This document shows, in pieces, positions 16,367 to 25,421 of a DNA stretch of 64,000 nucleotides. Under the pieces are notes generated by a model that saw nothing but the letters and a program-made list of their open reading frames with translations, did no database searches and was not told the DNA's origin. Within the stretch, counting starts at the first letter, position 1. The number at the start of each line of letters is the position of its first letter. Made by a program: the position numbers and the translations under genes. The stretch spans positions 62,001 to 126,000 of the forward strand of contig JAHJTN010000017.1 in NCBI GenBank assembly GCA_018829465.1, in the 5' to 3' direction. The stretch is from Bacteroidota bacterium (GTDB taxonomy: Bacteria; Bacteroidota; Bacteroidia; Flavobacteriales; Flavobacteriaceae).

Positions 16367-17641
16367 ATGAATTTTGAAAATTCAATAGATTTTGCAAAAC
16401 AGTTAGATGAAGAAGACCCGCTAAGGGCTTACAAAAACGAATTTTTATTTCCCGAGCACGGCGGAAAACCTGTGATTTATTTTACAGGAAATTCTTTAGG
16501 GTTGCAACCCAAAACGGCCCAAGCCAAAGTGCAAGAAGTACTGAACGATTGGGCCTCACTGGCTGTTGACGGACATTTCTATGCCCAAAATCCATGGTGG
16601 GAAATGCACGAACAACTTTCACCCAAGCTGGCCAACATTATCGGTGCCAAACCTAAGGAAGTGGCAATCATGAATACGCTTACAGCCAACTTGCATTTTC
16701 TGATGGTTTCTTTTTACAAACCTACGCCACATCGCTATAAAATTATCTGCGAAGAAAAAGCATTTCCGTCCGACCAATATGCATTTCAAAGCCAACTCAG
16801 GTTTCACGGATACGATCCGCAAGATGGCATCATTGAACTTAAAAAACGAAAAGGAACACATCATTGGTACACGGAAGACGTACTCGAAACCATTGAAAAA
16901 AATAAAGATACAGCAACACTCCTCTTAATGGGTGGTGTCAATTACTACAACGGACAGGTTTTTGACATGCAAAGCATTACACAAAAAGCAAAAGAATGTG
17001 GTTTGATGGTGGGTTGGGATTTGGCCCATGCTGTGGGTAATGTCAAACTGGAACTCCACAAATGGGGGGTCGATTTTGCCACGTGGTGCAGCTACAAATA
17101 CCTCAACAGTGGCCCCGGAAGCCTTGCAGGCATTTATGTGAATGAAAAATATTTAGACCAATCCAATCTCAACCGCTTTGAAGGTTGGTGGGGACATGAC
17201 AAAGCTACCCGTTTTCAGATGCAGAAAAATTTTAAGCCGATGCCCAATGCAGAAGCTTGGCAATTGAGTAACCTGCCTATCTTGAGCCTGGCGCCGCAAT
17301 TGGCTTCTGTTCAGATGTTTGATGATGTCGGGATGGGTGCTTTGGTTGCAAAAAGCCAAAAGCTCACAAACTATTTACAATATCTTTTGGAGCATTCACA
17401 AGGTTTTAATCGCTATTTTGAATTGCTGACACCTTTAAAAAGAGGTTGTCAGCTTTCGCTTTATTTCAAAAACAAAGGACGTGAAGTGTTTGATGCGTTC
17501 TCTGAGCATGGCGTTGTCGCAGACTGGCGAGAACCCGGCGTAATACGCTTGGCGCCTGTACCGCTGTACAATTCGTTTGAAGAGATGTATCTCTTTGCAG
17601 TAATTTTAAAAAACACGCTAAAACAGGTTTACACCCTATAG
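16367..17641 (+). CDS. kynU: Kynureninase
   Basis: The 424-residue PLP enzyme has kynureninase motifs: YFTGNSLGLQPK near 38-49, AFPSDQYA near 132, GWDLAHAVGN with Asp218 and His221, and the PLP lysine 244 in WCSYKYLNSGPGS. It hydrolyses kynurenine or 3-hydroxykynurenine to anthranilate or 3-hydroxyanthranilate plus alanine. This step serves tryptophan breakdown and the aerobic de novo NAD route. No other kynurenine-pathway gene is within the window. It starts 5 bp after rimO. Confidence 0.95.
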   Translation: MNFENSIDFAKQLDEEDPLRAYKNEFLFPEHGGKPVIYFTGNSLGLQPKTAQAKVQEVLNDWASLAVDGHFYAQNPWWEMHEQLSPKLANIIGAKPKEVAIMNTLTANLHFLMVSFYKPTPHRYKIICEEKAFPSDQYAFQSQLRFHGYDPQDGIIELKKRKGTHHWYTEDVLETIEKNKDTATLLLMGGVNYYNGQVFDMQSITQKAKECGLMVGWDLAHAVGNVKLELHKWGVDFATWCSYKYLNSGPGSLAGIYVNEKYLDQSNLNRFEGWWGHDKATRFQMQKNFKPMPNAEAWQLSNLPILSLAPQLASVQMFDDVGMGALVAKSQKLTNYLQYLLEHSQGFNRYFELLTPLKRGCQLSLYFKNKGREVFDAFSEHGVVADWREPGVIRLAPVPLYNSFEEMYLFAVILKNTLKQVYTL

Positions 17642-17695
17642 TTTTCTGTTAATTTGATGTAAATATTCTCAAGTCAAACAAGTTATCTTTATAGC

Positions 17696-18847
17696 ATGAT
17701 AAGAACTTTGCAACTCATCCTTAAGCATCCTACATATCGGTCGATAGCGATATGTTTTATGACGCTCAATATACTCTTTGGTACTTGGGCCATTTACATC
17801 CCCACGCTCAAAAATAAACTGAAAATTGACGAAGGTGAACTCGGAATCGCAGTGCTTTTTTTGGGAATTGGCACATTTTGCATGCTAATTTTTGCGCCCA
17901 AAATCATTCGCTTTTTGCACGCAGGTCGTTCGCTTACCATAACCATGTACCTGTTTTTTGTGTCTTTTATCATTCCTTTTGTAGCACCCAACTATGGTAC
18001 GCTTTGTTTGGGACTGTTTTTGGTCGGCGTTTTTTCAGGCCTCATGGATATTTCTATGAATACTTTAGTTACGCAGCTTGAAAAATCTGACAATGTGCAT
18101 ATTATGTCGGCCAATCATGGTTTTTTTAGTTTGGGCGGAATGATTAGCGCCGGCATAGGCACCTTGTTTATGCCAATGGTTTCACTTCCTTTTTGGCACA
18201 TGGCAGTGGTTGTATTGGTGATGGTTTTGGTAAATACGCCTAATCTAAAACATTTTTACCATCTGAAATCGGAAGAAGTAGAAGAAAGCAGTTTTGATCT
18301 AAAACTCTTTAAACCGCTTTTTTTAGTAATAGTAGTCGGTTTTTTTGTTATGTCCGGGGAAGGCGCTATCGTAGATTGGGGCGCATTGTATTTGGAGAAA
18401 ATAGCAAAAGCAGACCTAAACCATGTTGGTTATGGCTACACCTTTTTCTCACTTTTTATGGCATTCGGACGATTTTTCGGCGACGGTATCAGCCAAAAAT
18501 TAGGTTCAAAAAAAGTGATACTCTACGGATGCCTCATCGCTGTGCTTGGTTTTGGATTGATACTCTACAAAATACCTTGGGTAGCTATTTCGGGCTTTGG
18601 CATGGTGGGTTTGGGTTTTTCAGCAGTCGTGCCGGAACTGTTTCGGTTGGGAGGCAAAACGCCTAATATAGATGCGGCACAGGGAATTTCGCTCATAGCA
18701 GGATCCGGGTTTATCGGATTTTTAATTGGTCCGGTTTTGTTGGGATTCCTGGCCAAAACTTGGGATTTGTCTATCAGTTTTTGGGCACTTTTAGGTTTTA
18801 CGGTGATTTCTTTCGTAGCAGCCTTAGGACTAAAAGTGCGAAAGTGA
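17696..18847 (+). CDS. Major facilitator superfamily transporter (YbjJ-like)
   Basis: The 383-residue protein is strongly hydrophobic, with about 12 membrane segments. It begins TYRSIAICFMTLNILFGTWAIYIPTLKNKL and has MSGEGAIVDWGALYLEKI and GLGFSAVVPELFRLGG in the second half. Small MFS carriers of the E. coli YbjJ type share the GAxxDWgaly motif. The substrate is unknown, and nothing in the neighbouring kynureninase or thioesterase genes fixes it. The gap to kynU is 54 bp, so it could be part of the same operon. Confidence 0.8.
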   Translation: MIRTLQLILKHPTYRSIAICFMTLNILFGTWAIYIPTLKNKLKIDEGELGIAVLFLGIGTFCMLIFAPKIIRFLHAGRSLTITMYLFFVSFIIPFVAPNYGTLCLGLFLVGVFSGLMDISMNTLVTQLEKSDNVHIMSANHGFFSLGGMISAGIGTLFMPMVSLPFWHMAVVVLVMVLVNTPNLKHFYHLKSEEVEESSFDLKLFKPLFLVIVVGFFVMSGEGAIVDWGALYLEKIAKADLNHVGYGYTFFSLFMAFGRFFGDGISQKLGSKKVILYGCLIAVLGFGLILYKIPWVAISGFGMVGLGFSAVVPELFRLGGKTPNIDAAQGISLIAGSGFIGFLIGPVLLGFLAKTWDLSISFWALLGFTVISFVAALGLKVRK

Positions 18848-18883
18848 TTAGAAATAACTACTTTTGATAAAAACACCACAACA

Positions 18884-19303
18884 TTGGAAAAGACTGATAT
18901 TTTAGACCGATGTAATGCCATTTGCAAAAACACGCTCATGGAAACGCTCAGGATCGAATATGTGGATGTGGGCGAAAATTTTCTAACAGCCAAAATGCCA
19001 GTCAACAACCGCGTGCATCAACCCGATGGCGTATTACATGGTGGTGCTACTGTGGCTTTGGCTGAAAGTGTTGGAAGTGCAGCAGCCTTTGTTTTTCTGA
19101 ATGCCGATAAAGTGATGGTTCGCGGTATTGAAATTTCTGCAAACCACGTAAAAAGCATCAAAGACGGCTATGTGTATGCAAAAGCCACCTTGTTGCATCG
19201 CGGCAAAACCATCCAACTTTGGCACATTCCTGTGACCAACGAAAGCGGTCAACTCATTTCGGATTGCAAACTCACCACTATCACCCTTAAAAAAGACGTG
19301 TAA
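18884..19303 (+). CDS. Hotdog-fold acyl-CoA thioesterase, probable 1,4-dihydroxy-2-naphthoyl-CoA hydrolase
   Basis: At 139 residues this matches the PaaI/YbdB/YdiI group: NTLMETLRIEYVDVG, then NRVHQPDGVLHGGATVALAES with the active-site region, then an IEISANHVKS strand. The best start is a TTG at 18884, since homologues include the segment before METL and no in-frame ATG lies upstream. The alternative ATG at 18938 would remove the first helix. The stop overlaps the next gene's start (TAATG), and that gene is isochorismate synthase. DHNA-CoA hydrolysis (the MenI role) in menaquinone synthesis is therefore likely. Confidence 0.82.
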   Translation: MEKTDILDRCNAICKNTLMETLRIEYVDVGENFLTAKMPVNNRVHQPDGVLHGGATVALAESVGSAAAFVFLNADKVMVRGIEISANHVKSIKDGYVYAKATLLHRGKTIQLWHIPVTNESGQLISDCKLTTITLKKDV

Positions 19304-20382
19304 TGGATTTCAATGCACTCATCAGTAAAGTTTTTATGCATCGGGAACAGCAATTGCCTGTTGCAGCGTTCAGAAAACCCAATGATGATTTTTTTGAAGC
19401 CTTTTTGCAACCGGACCCTACACTATACAAGACAACTACTTTTGAAGAACCCGGTTTTGTTTTTGCTCCTTTTGACCTGAACGAAGATGCTGTATTGATT
19501 AAAGGAACGTATTTGCGTGTCAATATGTCGCCTCTGCACTGGAAACCTACAAACAAGCGAAAAGATAACATTCAGCATTTTTATCAGCCGGACGACAATG
19601 AAATGAAAGCTTATTTGGAAAAGATTGAACACGTCAAATCCAAGATTCAAGAAGGGTTTTTTAAAAAAGTGGTGTTGTCCAGAGAAGAGTTTGTTCCCTA
19701 CGACCCAATTCAAACTCTGGAAATCTTCAAGGGATTATTGTCAGCATATCCCAATGCCTTTGTGTATATTTTTTCGCATCCCAAAGTGGGTACTTGGATG
19801 GGTGCAACTCCGGAAAATTTACTTTCTGTTCGGGGCAATCGCATCCGAACCATTTCACTGGCAGGCACCAAGCAATACCAATCACACCAGGTAATTTCAT
19901 GGCGCGAAAAAGAAATGGCTGAGCAGCAAATTGTGACAGATTATTTGCTCGAACTTTTAGAGCCTGAGGCCGACGATATTGAAGTCAACGGGCCGGAAAC
20001 CATTCGCGCGGGAAATTTACTTCACCTGCATACCGAAGTAATAGCTACTTTAAAGGATTATACTACCGCCTTACTCATTCAAAAGTTGCATCCTACACCC
20101 GCTATTTGCGGTTTTCCAAAAGCAGCAGCAAAAACTTTTTTAGATTTGATTGAGGGGTATTCCAGAGACTATTATGCGGGTTTTTTAGGACCGGTGCGGG
20201 CTGCGAAAGATGCTGATTTTTTTGTCAACCTTCGCTGTATGCAAATGCAAGAAGATAAAGTTCGCATTTTTGTTGGCGGTGGTATCACATCTGATTCTTT
20301 GGCCGAGGACGAATGGCGGGAAACCATGGCAAAGTCTGAAACCATGAAAAGAATTCTCTTTAAAATAGCGGACTTTAAATAG
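19303..20382 (+). CDS. menF: Isochorismate synthase (chorismate-binding family)
   Basis: The 359-residue protein has the chorismate-utilising domain over its last two-thirds: a GFFKKVVLSR lysine motif, the WMGATPENLLSV strand, TISLAGT, HPTPAICGFPK, and the FVGGGITSDSLAEDEWRET end. These motifs occur in MenF and EntC, which isomerise chorismate to isochorismate. It overlaps the thioesterase gene by 1 bp, which points to menaquinone rather than siderophore synthesis. No siderophore genes are in the window, and menD is not seen downstream, so the rest of the pathway lies elsewhere. Confidence 0.88.
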   Translation: MDFNALISKVFMHREQQLPVAAFRKPNDDFFEAFLQPDPTLYKTTTFEEPGFVFAPFDLNEDAVLIKGTYLRVNMSPLHWKPTNKRKDNIQHFYQPDDNEMKAYLEKIEHVKSKIQEGFFKKVVLSREEFVPYDPIQTLEIFKGLLSAYPNAFVYIFSHPKVGTWMGATPENLLSVRGNRIRTISLAGTKQYQSHQVISWREKEMAEQQIVTDYLLELLEPEADDIEVNGPETIRAGNLLHLHTEVIATLKDYTTALLIQKLHPTPAICGFPKAAAKTFLDLIEGYSRDYYAGFLGPVRAAKDADFFVNLRCMQMQEDKVRIFVGGGITSDSLAEDEWRETMAKSETMKRILFKIADFK

Positions 20383-20667
20383 CGTTATCAATTAACGACC
20401 ACACAAACTACAATTTTAAAAATTAAATGACTATCTGACTCAGACAGCTCAGATTTACAAGCTGTGGCACTTTCGGTCCTAAAACAAATTCGGCAAAGTA
20501 ACTTTCGCATCATCATCCATTCCTGTATAATTTCTATTGAATTGAAAAAAAACGTCTGCTTTTGCGTCTAAGACTAAAATGAAGAGTAAACATAAAATCT
20601 TTATCAAAATTTAAAGAAATCAATAACTTTATGCTATTTTGCAAGTGCAAAACAAACAAATCTTTAC

Positions 20668-22443
20668 ATGACTCAAATTTCTCGCCTTTTCGATTTTCCT
20701 CAATACCAGCTTGAACGCTATCATTTACAGGATGCATTGGTAACTAAAATAGACGGAGAATGGATAAAAACATCTACGGCAGCATACGTAGATAAAGCCA
20801 ACCAGTTGAGTAGGGGATTGGTAAAATTAGGCGTTCAGCCCAACGATAAAATAGCGATTATATCCCTGTCCAACAGAACAGAGTGGAATATTGTTGACAT
20901 CGGTGTGCTTCAAACCGGCGCGCAAACAGTTCCTATCTATCCGACCATTTCAAGAGAAGAATACGAATACGTTTTAAACCATTCTGAAGCAAAATATTGT
21001 TTTGTGTCTTGTTCAGAAGTTTTTGAAAAAGTCAAATCCGTTCAGAAAAATTTGAAATTTCTCAAAGAGATATATAGCTTTAATGCTTTAGACGATTGCT
21101 CAAATTGGGGCAAAGTGCTCCAATTGGGTGAAGACAAACAACCTCAGCAAGAAGTGGAGCAGCGAAAAGCGGCCGTTTTACCAAGCGATTTGGCTACCAT
21201 TATCTACACCTCCGGAACCACCGGAAAACCCAAAGGCGTCATGCTTTCGCACAACAATATTGTATCGAACGTGCTCGACAGTTCGCCGCGCGTACCCTTT
21301 GATTCCGGAAATTCTGTAGCGCTCAGTTTTTTGCCTGTATGTCATATTTTTGAAAGGATGATTTTGTATCTGTATCAATACCACGGCGTTTCTATCTACT
21401 ATGCAGAATCCATAGATAAGATAAGTGACAATATTAAAGAAGTACGACCCAACGTCATGACGGTGGTGCCGCGCTTGGCCGAAAAAGTGTATGACAAAAT
21501 CTACGCAAAAGGAAGCGAACTGAAAGGCATCAAGAAAAAATTGTTTTTTTGGGCATTGGCTTTGGGAGAAAAATACAACCCCAACCATGAAAATGGTGTT
21601 TTTTACGACTTTAAACTCGGCATCGCCCGCAAGCTCATCTTTTCTAAATGGAAGGAAGGTTTGGGTGGTCGTCTCGATTTGATGGTGTCAGGAAGCGCTG
21701 CCCTACAACCACGACTGGCACGTGTGTTTGCAGCTGCCCAACTGCCAATTATGGAAGGCTACGGCCTTTCTGAAACCTCTCCGGTTATTTCCGTAAACGA
21801 CCAAAGAAATAAGGGTTTTAAAATAGGTACGGTTGGCAAACCCATAGACAACGTTGAAGTAACTATTGCCGAGGACGGCGAAATTCTTTGCAAAGGCCCC
21901 AATGTCATGTTGGGTTACTACAAAGACCCCGAACTCACAGCTACCGTAATTAAAAACGGCTATTTTCACACCGGCGATATCGGTATAATAGACGATGAAG
22001 GGTTTTTAAAAATCACGGATCGCAAAAAAGAGATGTTTAAAACATCGGGGGGCAAATACATAGCACCTCAAATTATTGAAAGTCAGATGAAACAATCGCC
22101 ATATATCGAACAAATCATGGTGATTGGTGATGGGGAAAAAATGCCCGCCGCTATTGTGCAACCCGCTTTTGAACAAATCCGAAATTGGGCCAAGCAGCAA
22201 AACATTTCATTATCGGAAATTGACAGTTTGCTCATTAGCGACGAAAAAGTCTTAACCTTAATACAAATTGAAGTTGATCGCATAAACGAACACTTTGGAC
22301 ATTGGGAACAAATCAAGAAATTTGAACTCACCCCCGATGTTTGGACGATTGAAGACGGCCATCTAACACCTACACTTAAGCTCAAGCGTAGAAACATCAA
22401 AGAAAAGTATCAACACCTCTACGACAGGATTTATAGATCATAG
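20668..22443 (+). CDS. Long-chain fatty acid--CoA ligase (AMP-forming)
   Basis: The 591-residue protein is an ANL-superfamily enzyme. It has IIYTSGTTGKPKGVMLSH (~178-195), EGYGLSETSPVIS, HTGDIG and the C-terminal DRKKEMFKTSGGKYIAPQ hinge and lysine region. It activates fatty acids to acyl-CoA via an acyl-adenylate. The long linker and VPRLAEKVYDKIY match bacterial long-chain ligases of the FAA1/FadD15 type rather than E. coli FadD. It heads a beta-oxidation block with the MarR regulator, FadN-type enzyme, thiolase and acyl-CoA dehydrogenase. A palindrome TTTTGCAAGTGCAAAA lies at 20637-20652, just upstream. Confidence 0.92.
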   Translation: MTQISRLFDFPQYQLERYHLQDALVTKIDGEWIKTSTAAYVDKANQLSRGLVKLGVQPNDKIAIISLSNRTEWNIVDIGVLQTGAQTVPIYPTISREEYEYVLNHSEAKYCFVSCSEVFEKVKSVQKNLKFLKEIYSFNALDDCSNWGKVLQLGEDKQPQQEVEQRKAAVLPSDLATIIYTSGTTGKPKGVMLSHNNIVSNVLDSSPRVPFDSGNSVALSFLPVCHIFERMILYLYQYHGVSIYYAESIDKISDNIKEVRPNVMTVVPRLAEKVYDKIYAKGSELKGIKKKLFFWALALGEKYNPNHENGVFYDFKLGIARKLIFSKWKEGLGGRLDLMVSGSAALQPRLARVFAAAQLPIMEGYGLSETSPVISVNDQRNKGFKIGTVGKPIDNVEVTIAEDGEILCKGPNVMLGYYKDPELTATVIKNGYFHTGDIGIIDDEGFLKITDRKKEMFKTSGGKYIAPQIIESQMKQSPYIEQIMVIGDGEKMPAAIVQPAFEQIRNWAKQQNISLSEIDSLLISDEKVLTLIQIEVDRINEHFGHWEQIKKFELTPDVWTIEDGHLTPTLKLKRRNIKEKYQHLYDRIYRS

Positions 22444-22481
22444 TTCACCAAGGATTAAATTTACATTAAAAAAATAACAAT

Positions 22482-22501
22482 TTATTATGCGTGCATAGTA
22501 A
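22482..22501. promoter_or_regulatory. Candidate MarR-family operator upstream of the beta-oxidation regulator
   Basis: TTATTATGC (22482-22490) and GCATAGTAA (22493-22501) form an inverted repeat with one mismatch and a 2-bp centre. It sits directly upstream of the -7 box at 22509, a position suited to repression. MarR dimers commonly bind such 16-20 bp palindromes. Autoregulation by the adjacent MarR gene is inferred. Confidence 0.6.
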
Positions 22502-22508
22502 ATTTTAT

Positions 22509-22516
22509 TATATTTG
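22509..22516 (+). promoter_or_regulatory. -7 box of the MarR-fadN-thiolase-acyl-CoA dehydrogenase operon
   Basis: TATATTTG is a perfect TAnnTTTG box. The start site would be near 22523, 12 nt before the MarR ATG. No good TTG -33 element is visible at the normal distance; the candidate operator fills that place. Confidence 0.5.
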
Positions 22517-22534
22517 ATTCCTTTTACACAAAAG

Positions 22535-23005
22535 ATGAAAGACAAAACAATTGATTATGCATTGCGCGTAGCTTGGCAAGCCATCGTCAAATTCTACAAC
22601 GAAGAAGCCAGCAAAGTAGATATGACTATGGCCATGGGTTTTGCATTGCTCAGTATCGATCCCATCAAAGGAACACCCTCTACGGCCTTGGGACCCAAAA
22701 TGGGTTTGGAAGCCACCAGCCTCTCCCGTACGCTTAAAATAATGGAAGAAAAAGGCCTGATTGTTCGATCGCGTAACCCCGACGATGGCAGAAGCGTGTT
22801 GATAGGTTTAACACCTTTAGGCGTCAAAAAGCGGGAAGCATCCAAAGAAGTAGTATTGCATTTTAACGACGTGGTTAAAAACACCCTTACGGAGCGTAAA
22901 CTTAACCATTTCTACGAAGTCATAGAAACCATTATCCAACTCGTACAAAATAAAAAAGTGTACTTAACCGAACTAAAATCATACGATTTGGAAAAAACGA
23001 CATAA
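22535..23005 (+). CDS. MarR-family transcriptional regulator (likely fatty acid oxidation control)
   Basis: About 156 residues from an ATG at 22535; a longer frame uses a TTG at 22514 that lies inside the promoter. A winged helix-turn-helix is visible: GPKMGLEATSLSRTLKIMEEKGLIVRSRNPDDGRSVLIGLTPLG, with the wing DGRS. The N- and C-terminal helices form the usual MarR dimer interface. It precedes the FadN-type gene by 25 bp and follows the acyl-CoA ligase. Together with the palindrome at 22482-22501, this suggests an autoregulated, acyl-CoA-responsive repressor, analogous in role to FadR. The effector is not known. Confidence 0.87.
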   Translation: MKDKTIDYALRVAWQAIVKFYNEEASKVDMTMAMGFALLSIDPIKGTPSTALGPKMGLEATSLSRTLKIMEEKGLIVRSRNPDDGRSVLIGLTPLGVKKREASKEVVLHFNDVVKNTLTERKLNHFYEVIETIIQLVQNKKVYLTELKSYDLEKTT

Positions 23006-23030
23006 CCATAAAAACAATAAATACAAACCA

Positions 23031-25421
23031 ATGAATAGAAATATCAATAAAGTAGCCGTCATCGGTTCCGGAATTATGGGAAGTGGCATTGCTTGCCATT
23101 TTGCAAACATAGGTGTCGAAGTTTTACTGCTCGATATCGTACCGCGTGAATTGACACCCGCAGATGAGAAAAAAGGCCTTACCAAGGAATCCAAAACATT
23201 CAGAAACAGAATAGCAACCGAAAATTTGGCTTCGGCGCTTAAATCCAAACCATCACCCATCTATCACCAAAAATTTGCCACCCGCATTACTGTTGGCAAT
23301 TTGGAAGATGATTTGAATGAAATAAGCAAGGTCGATTGGATTATCGAAGTGGTTGTAGAACGCTTGGATATCAAACAAAAAGTGTTCGAACAAATCGAAA
23401 AATACCGCAAGCCCGGGTCCCTAATTACATCAAATACTTCAGGAATCCCGATTCAGTTTATGAGTAAGGGTAGGAGTGAGGATTTTCAAAAGCATTTTTG
23501 TGGAACACACTTCTTCAATCCCGCTCGTTACCTCAAACTCTTTGAGGTGATTCCGGGTCCGCAAACCGACCCAAAAGTGTTAGATTTTCTCAACGAATAC
23601 GGCGAGAAATTTTTAGGCAAGACGACTGTGGTGGCCAAAGATACGCCGGCTTTTATAGGCAATCGCGTGGGGATTTACGGCATCCAAAGCCTGTTTCACC
23701 TCGTCAAAGATATGGGACTGACTGTAGAAGAGGTTGATAAACTAACCGGACCGGTTATAGGCAGACCCAAATCGGCCACTTTTAGAACCGTAGATGTGGT
23801 GGGTCTCGATACCTTGGTACACGTGGCCAACGGCCTATACGAAAACTGCCCCAATGACGAAGCCCACGAGCTTTTCCAACTGCCCGATTTTATCAAAAAA
23901 ATGATGGAAAACAATTGGCTTGGCAGTAAAACCGGTCAGGGTTTTTACAAAAAAGAGGGCAAAGAAATCAAAGCACTCAACCTCAATACTTACGAATACG
24001 AACCCACCCAAAAAGTATCGTTTGCTACGCTTGAACAAACCAAAACCATAGACCGTGTCTTAGATCGATTTCCGGTGCTCATTTCCGGAAAAGACAAAGC
24101 AGGCGAATTCTACCGCCGTAATTTGGCCGGTTTGTTTGCCTATGTTTCAAACAGAATACCGGAAATTTCGGACGAACTCTATAAGATAGATGACGCGATG
24201 AAAGCCGGATTTGGATGGGAACACGGCCCATTCCAAATTTGGGATGCGGTTGGCATTGAAAAAGGTTTGGCACTTATTGAAGCCGAAGGGCTATCGGTAG
24301 CCGGTTGGGTAAAAGAAATGTTACAATCGGGCAGTACGCACTTCTATACCGTAAAAGACGGCGCCACATACTTTTACGATATTCCATCCAAATCCCAAAC
24401 CAAAATCCCGGGTCAGGATGCGTTTATCATACTCGACAATATCCGCGAAAGCAAGAAAATTTGGAGCAATAACGATTCTGTGATTCAGCACTTGGGAGAC
24501 GGCATTCTCAATGTAGAATTTAGATCCAAGATGAACACCTTAGGAAGCGGCGTGATACAAGGCATTAACAAGGCCATTGATTTGGCAGAAACAGAATACG
24601 CCGGTTTGGTGATAGGCAACCAAGGAACAAATTTCTCAGTTGGTGCCAACCTCATGATGGTTTTTATGATGGCCGCCGAACAAGATTTTGACGAACTCAA
24701 CATGTCTATTAAAGCTTTTCAAGACACTGTGATGCGTGTGCGTTACTCTGCTATCCCTGTGGTGGTAGCACCGCACGGGATGACCTTTGGTGGAGGCTGC
24801 GAACTCACGTTGCACGCCGATAAAATTGTTGCAGCAGCCGAAACGTATATCGGCTTGGTGGAGTTTGGCGTTGGCCTCATTCCCGGGGGTGCAGGTTCCA
24901 AAGAAATGGCTTTACGTGCCGCAGACACATTCCAAAAAAATGATGTAGAACTCAACAGACTTCAAGAATACTTCCTCACTATTGCCATGGCAAAGGTTTC
25001 CACCTCGGCTTATGAAGCCTACGATTTGGGAATTTTTCAATCGGGTAAAGATGTAGTAGTGGTCAATAGAGACCGGCAACTGGCAGAAGCTAAAAAACAC
25101 GCCCTGCTCATGGCCGAAGCCGGATATACAAAGCCCATTCACAGGAAAGACATCAAGGTGTTGGGCAAACAGGCTTTGGGAATGTTCTTGGTCGGTACAG
25201 ACAGTATGGAAGCCGGACGCTACATTTCTGAACACGACCATAAAATTGCCAACAAACTTGCCTACGTGATGGCAGGTGGCGACTTGTCTGAACCCACTTT
25301 AGTGAGCGAACAATATTTGTTAGACTTGGAGCGCGAAGCCTTTTTGTCGCTATGTGGCGAACGCAAAACCCTAGAGCGCATTCAGCACATGCTGCAAACA
25401 GGAAAACCGTTGAGAAATTAA
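23031..25421 (+). CDS. Bifunctional 3-hydroxyacyl-CoA dehydrogenase / enoyl-CoA hydratase (FadN type)
   Basis: The 796-residue protein has the dehydrogenase first and the crotonase domain last, the order of B. subtilis FadN and opposite to E. coli FadB. The NAD motif is VIGSGIMGSGIA (~10-21), the HAD core has GTHFFNPARYLKLFEVIPG, and a second HAD C-terminal domain is near 380-420 (FGWEHGPFQIWDAVG). The crotonase part (~490-690) has FSVGANLMMV, GMTFGGGCELTLHADK and GLIPGGAGSKEMALR. It hydrates enoyl-CoA and oxidises the 3-hydroxyacyl-CoA. Thiolase and acyl-CoA dehydrogenase genes follow on the same strand. Confidence 0.95.
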   Translation: MNRNINKVAVIGSGIMGSGIACHFANIGVEVLLLDIVPRELTPADEKKGLTKESKTFRNRIATENLASALKSKPSPIYHQKFATRITVGNLEDDLNEISKVDWIIEVVVERLDIKQKVFEQIEKYRKPGSLITSNTSGIPIQFMSKGRSEDFQKHFCGTHFFNPARYLKLFEVIPGPQTDPKVLDFLNEYGEKFLGKTTVVAKDTPAFIGNRVGIYGIQSLFHLVKDMGLTVEEVDKLTGPVIGRPKSATFRTVDVVGLDTLVHVANGLYENCPNDEAHELFQLPDFIKKMMENNWLGSKTGQGFYKKEGKEIKALNLNTYEYEPTQKVSFATLEQTKTIDRVLDRFPVLISGKDKAGEFYRRNLAGLFAYVSNRIPEISDELYKIDDAMKAGFGWEHGPFQIWDAVGIEKGLALIEAEGLSVAGWVKEMLQSGSTHFYTVKDGATYFYDIPSKSQTKIPGQDAFIILDNIRESKKIWSNNDSVIQHLGDGILNVEFRSKMNTLGSGVIQGINKAIDLAETEYAGLVIGNQGTNFSVGANLMMVFMMAAEQDFDELNMSIKAFQDTVMRVRYSAIPVVVAPHGMTFGGGCELTLHADKIVAAAETYIGLVEFGVGLIPGGAGSKEMALRAADTFQKNDVELNRLQEYFLTIAMAKVSTSAYEAYDLGIFQSGKDVVVVNRDRQLAEAKKHALLMAEAGYTKPIHRKDIKVLGKQALGMFLVGTDSMEAGRYISEHDHKIANKLAYVMAGGDLSEPTLVSEQYLLDLEREAFLSLCGERKTLERIQHMLQTGKPLRN

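Noticed and set aside
17684-17691. TATCTTTA as promoter of the MFS gene at 17696
   Set aside because: It would place the start site at or after the ATG, and the -33 TTTG is 27 nt away.
20534-20737. Minus-strand 67-codon frame across the acyl-CoA ligase promoter
   Set aside because: Overlaps the ligase start and its palindrome; composition is that of intergenic DNA.
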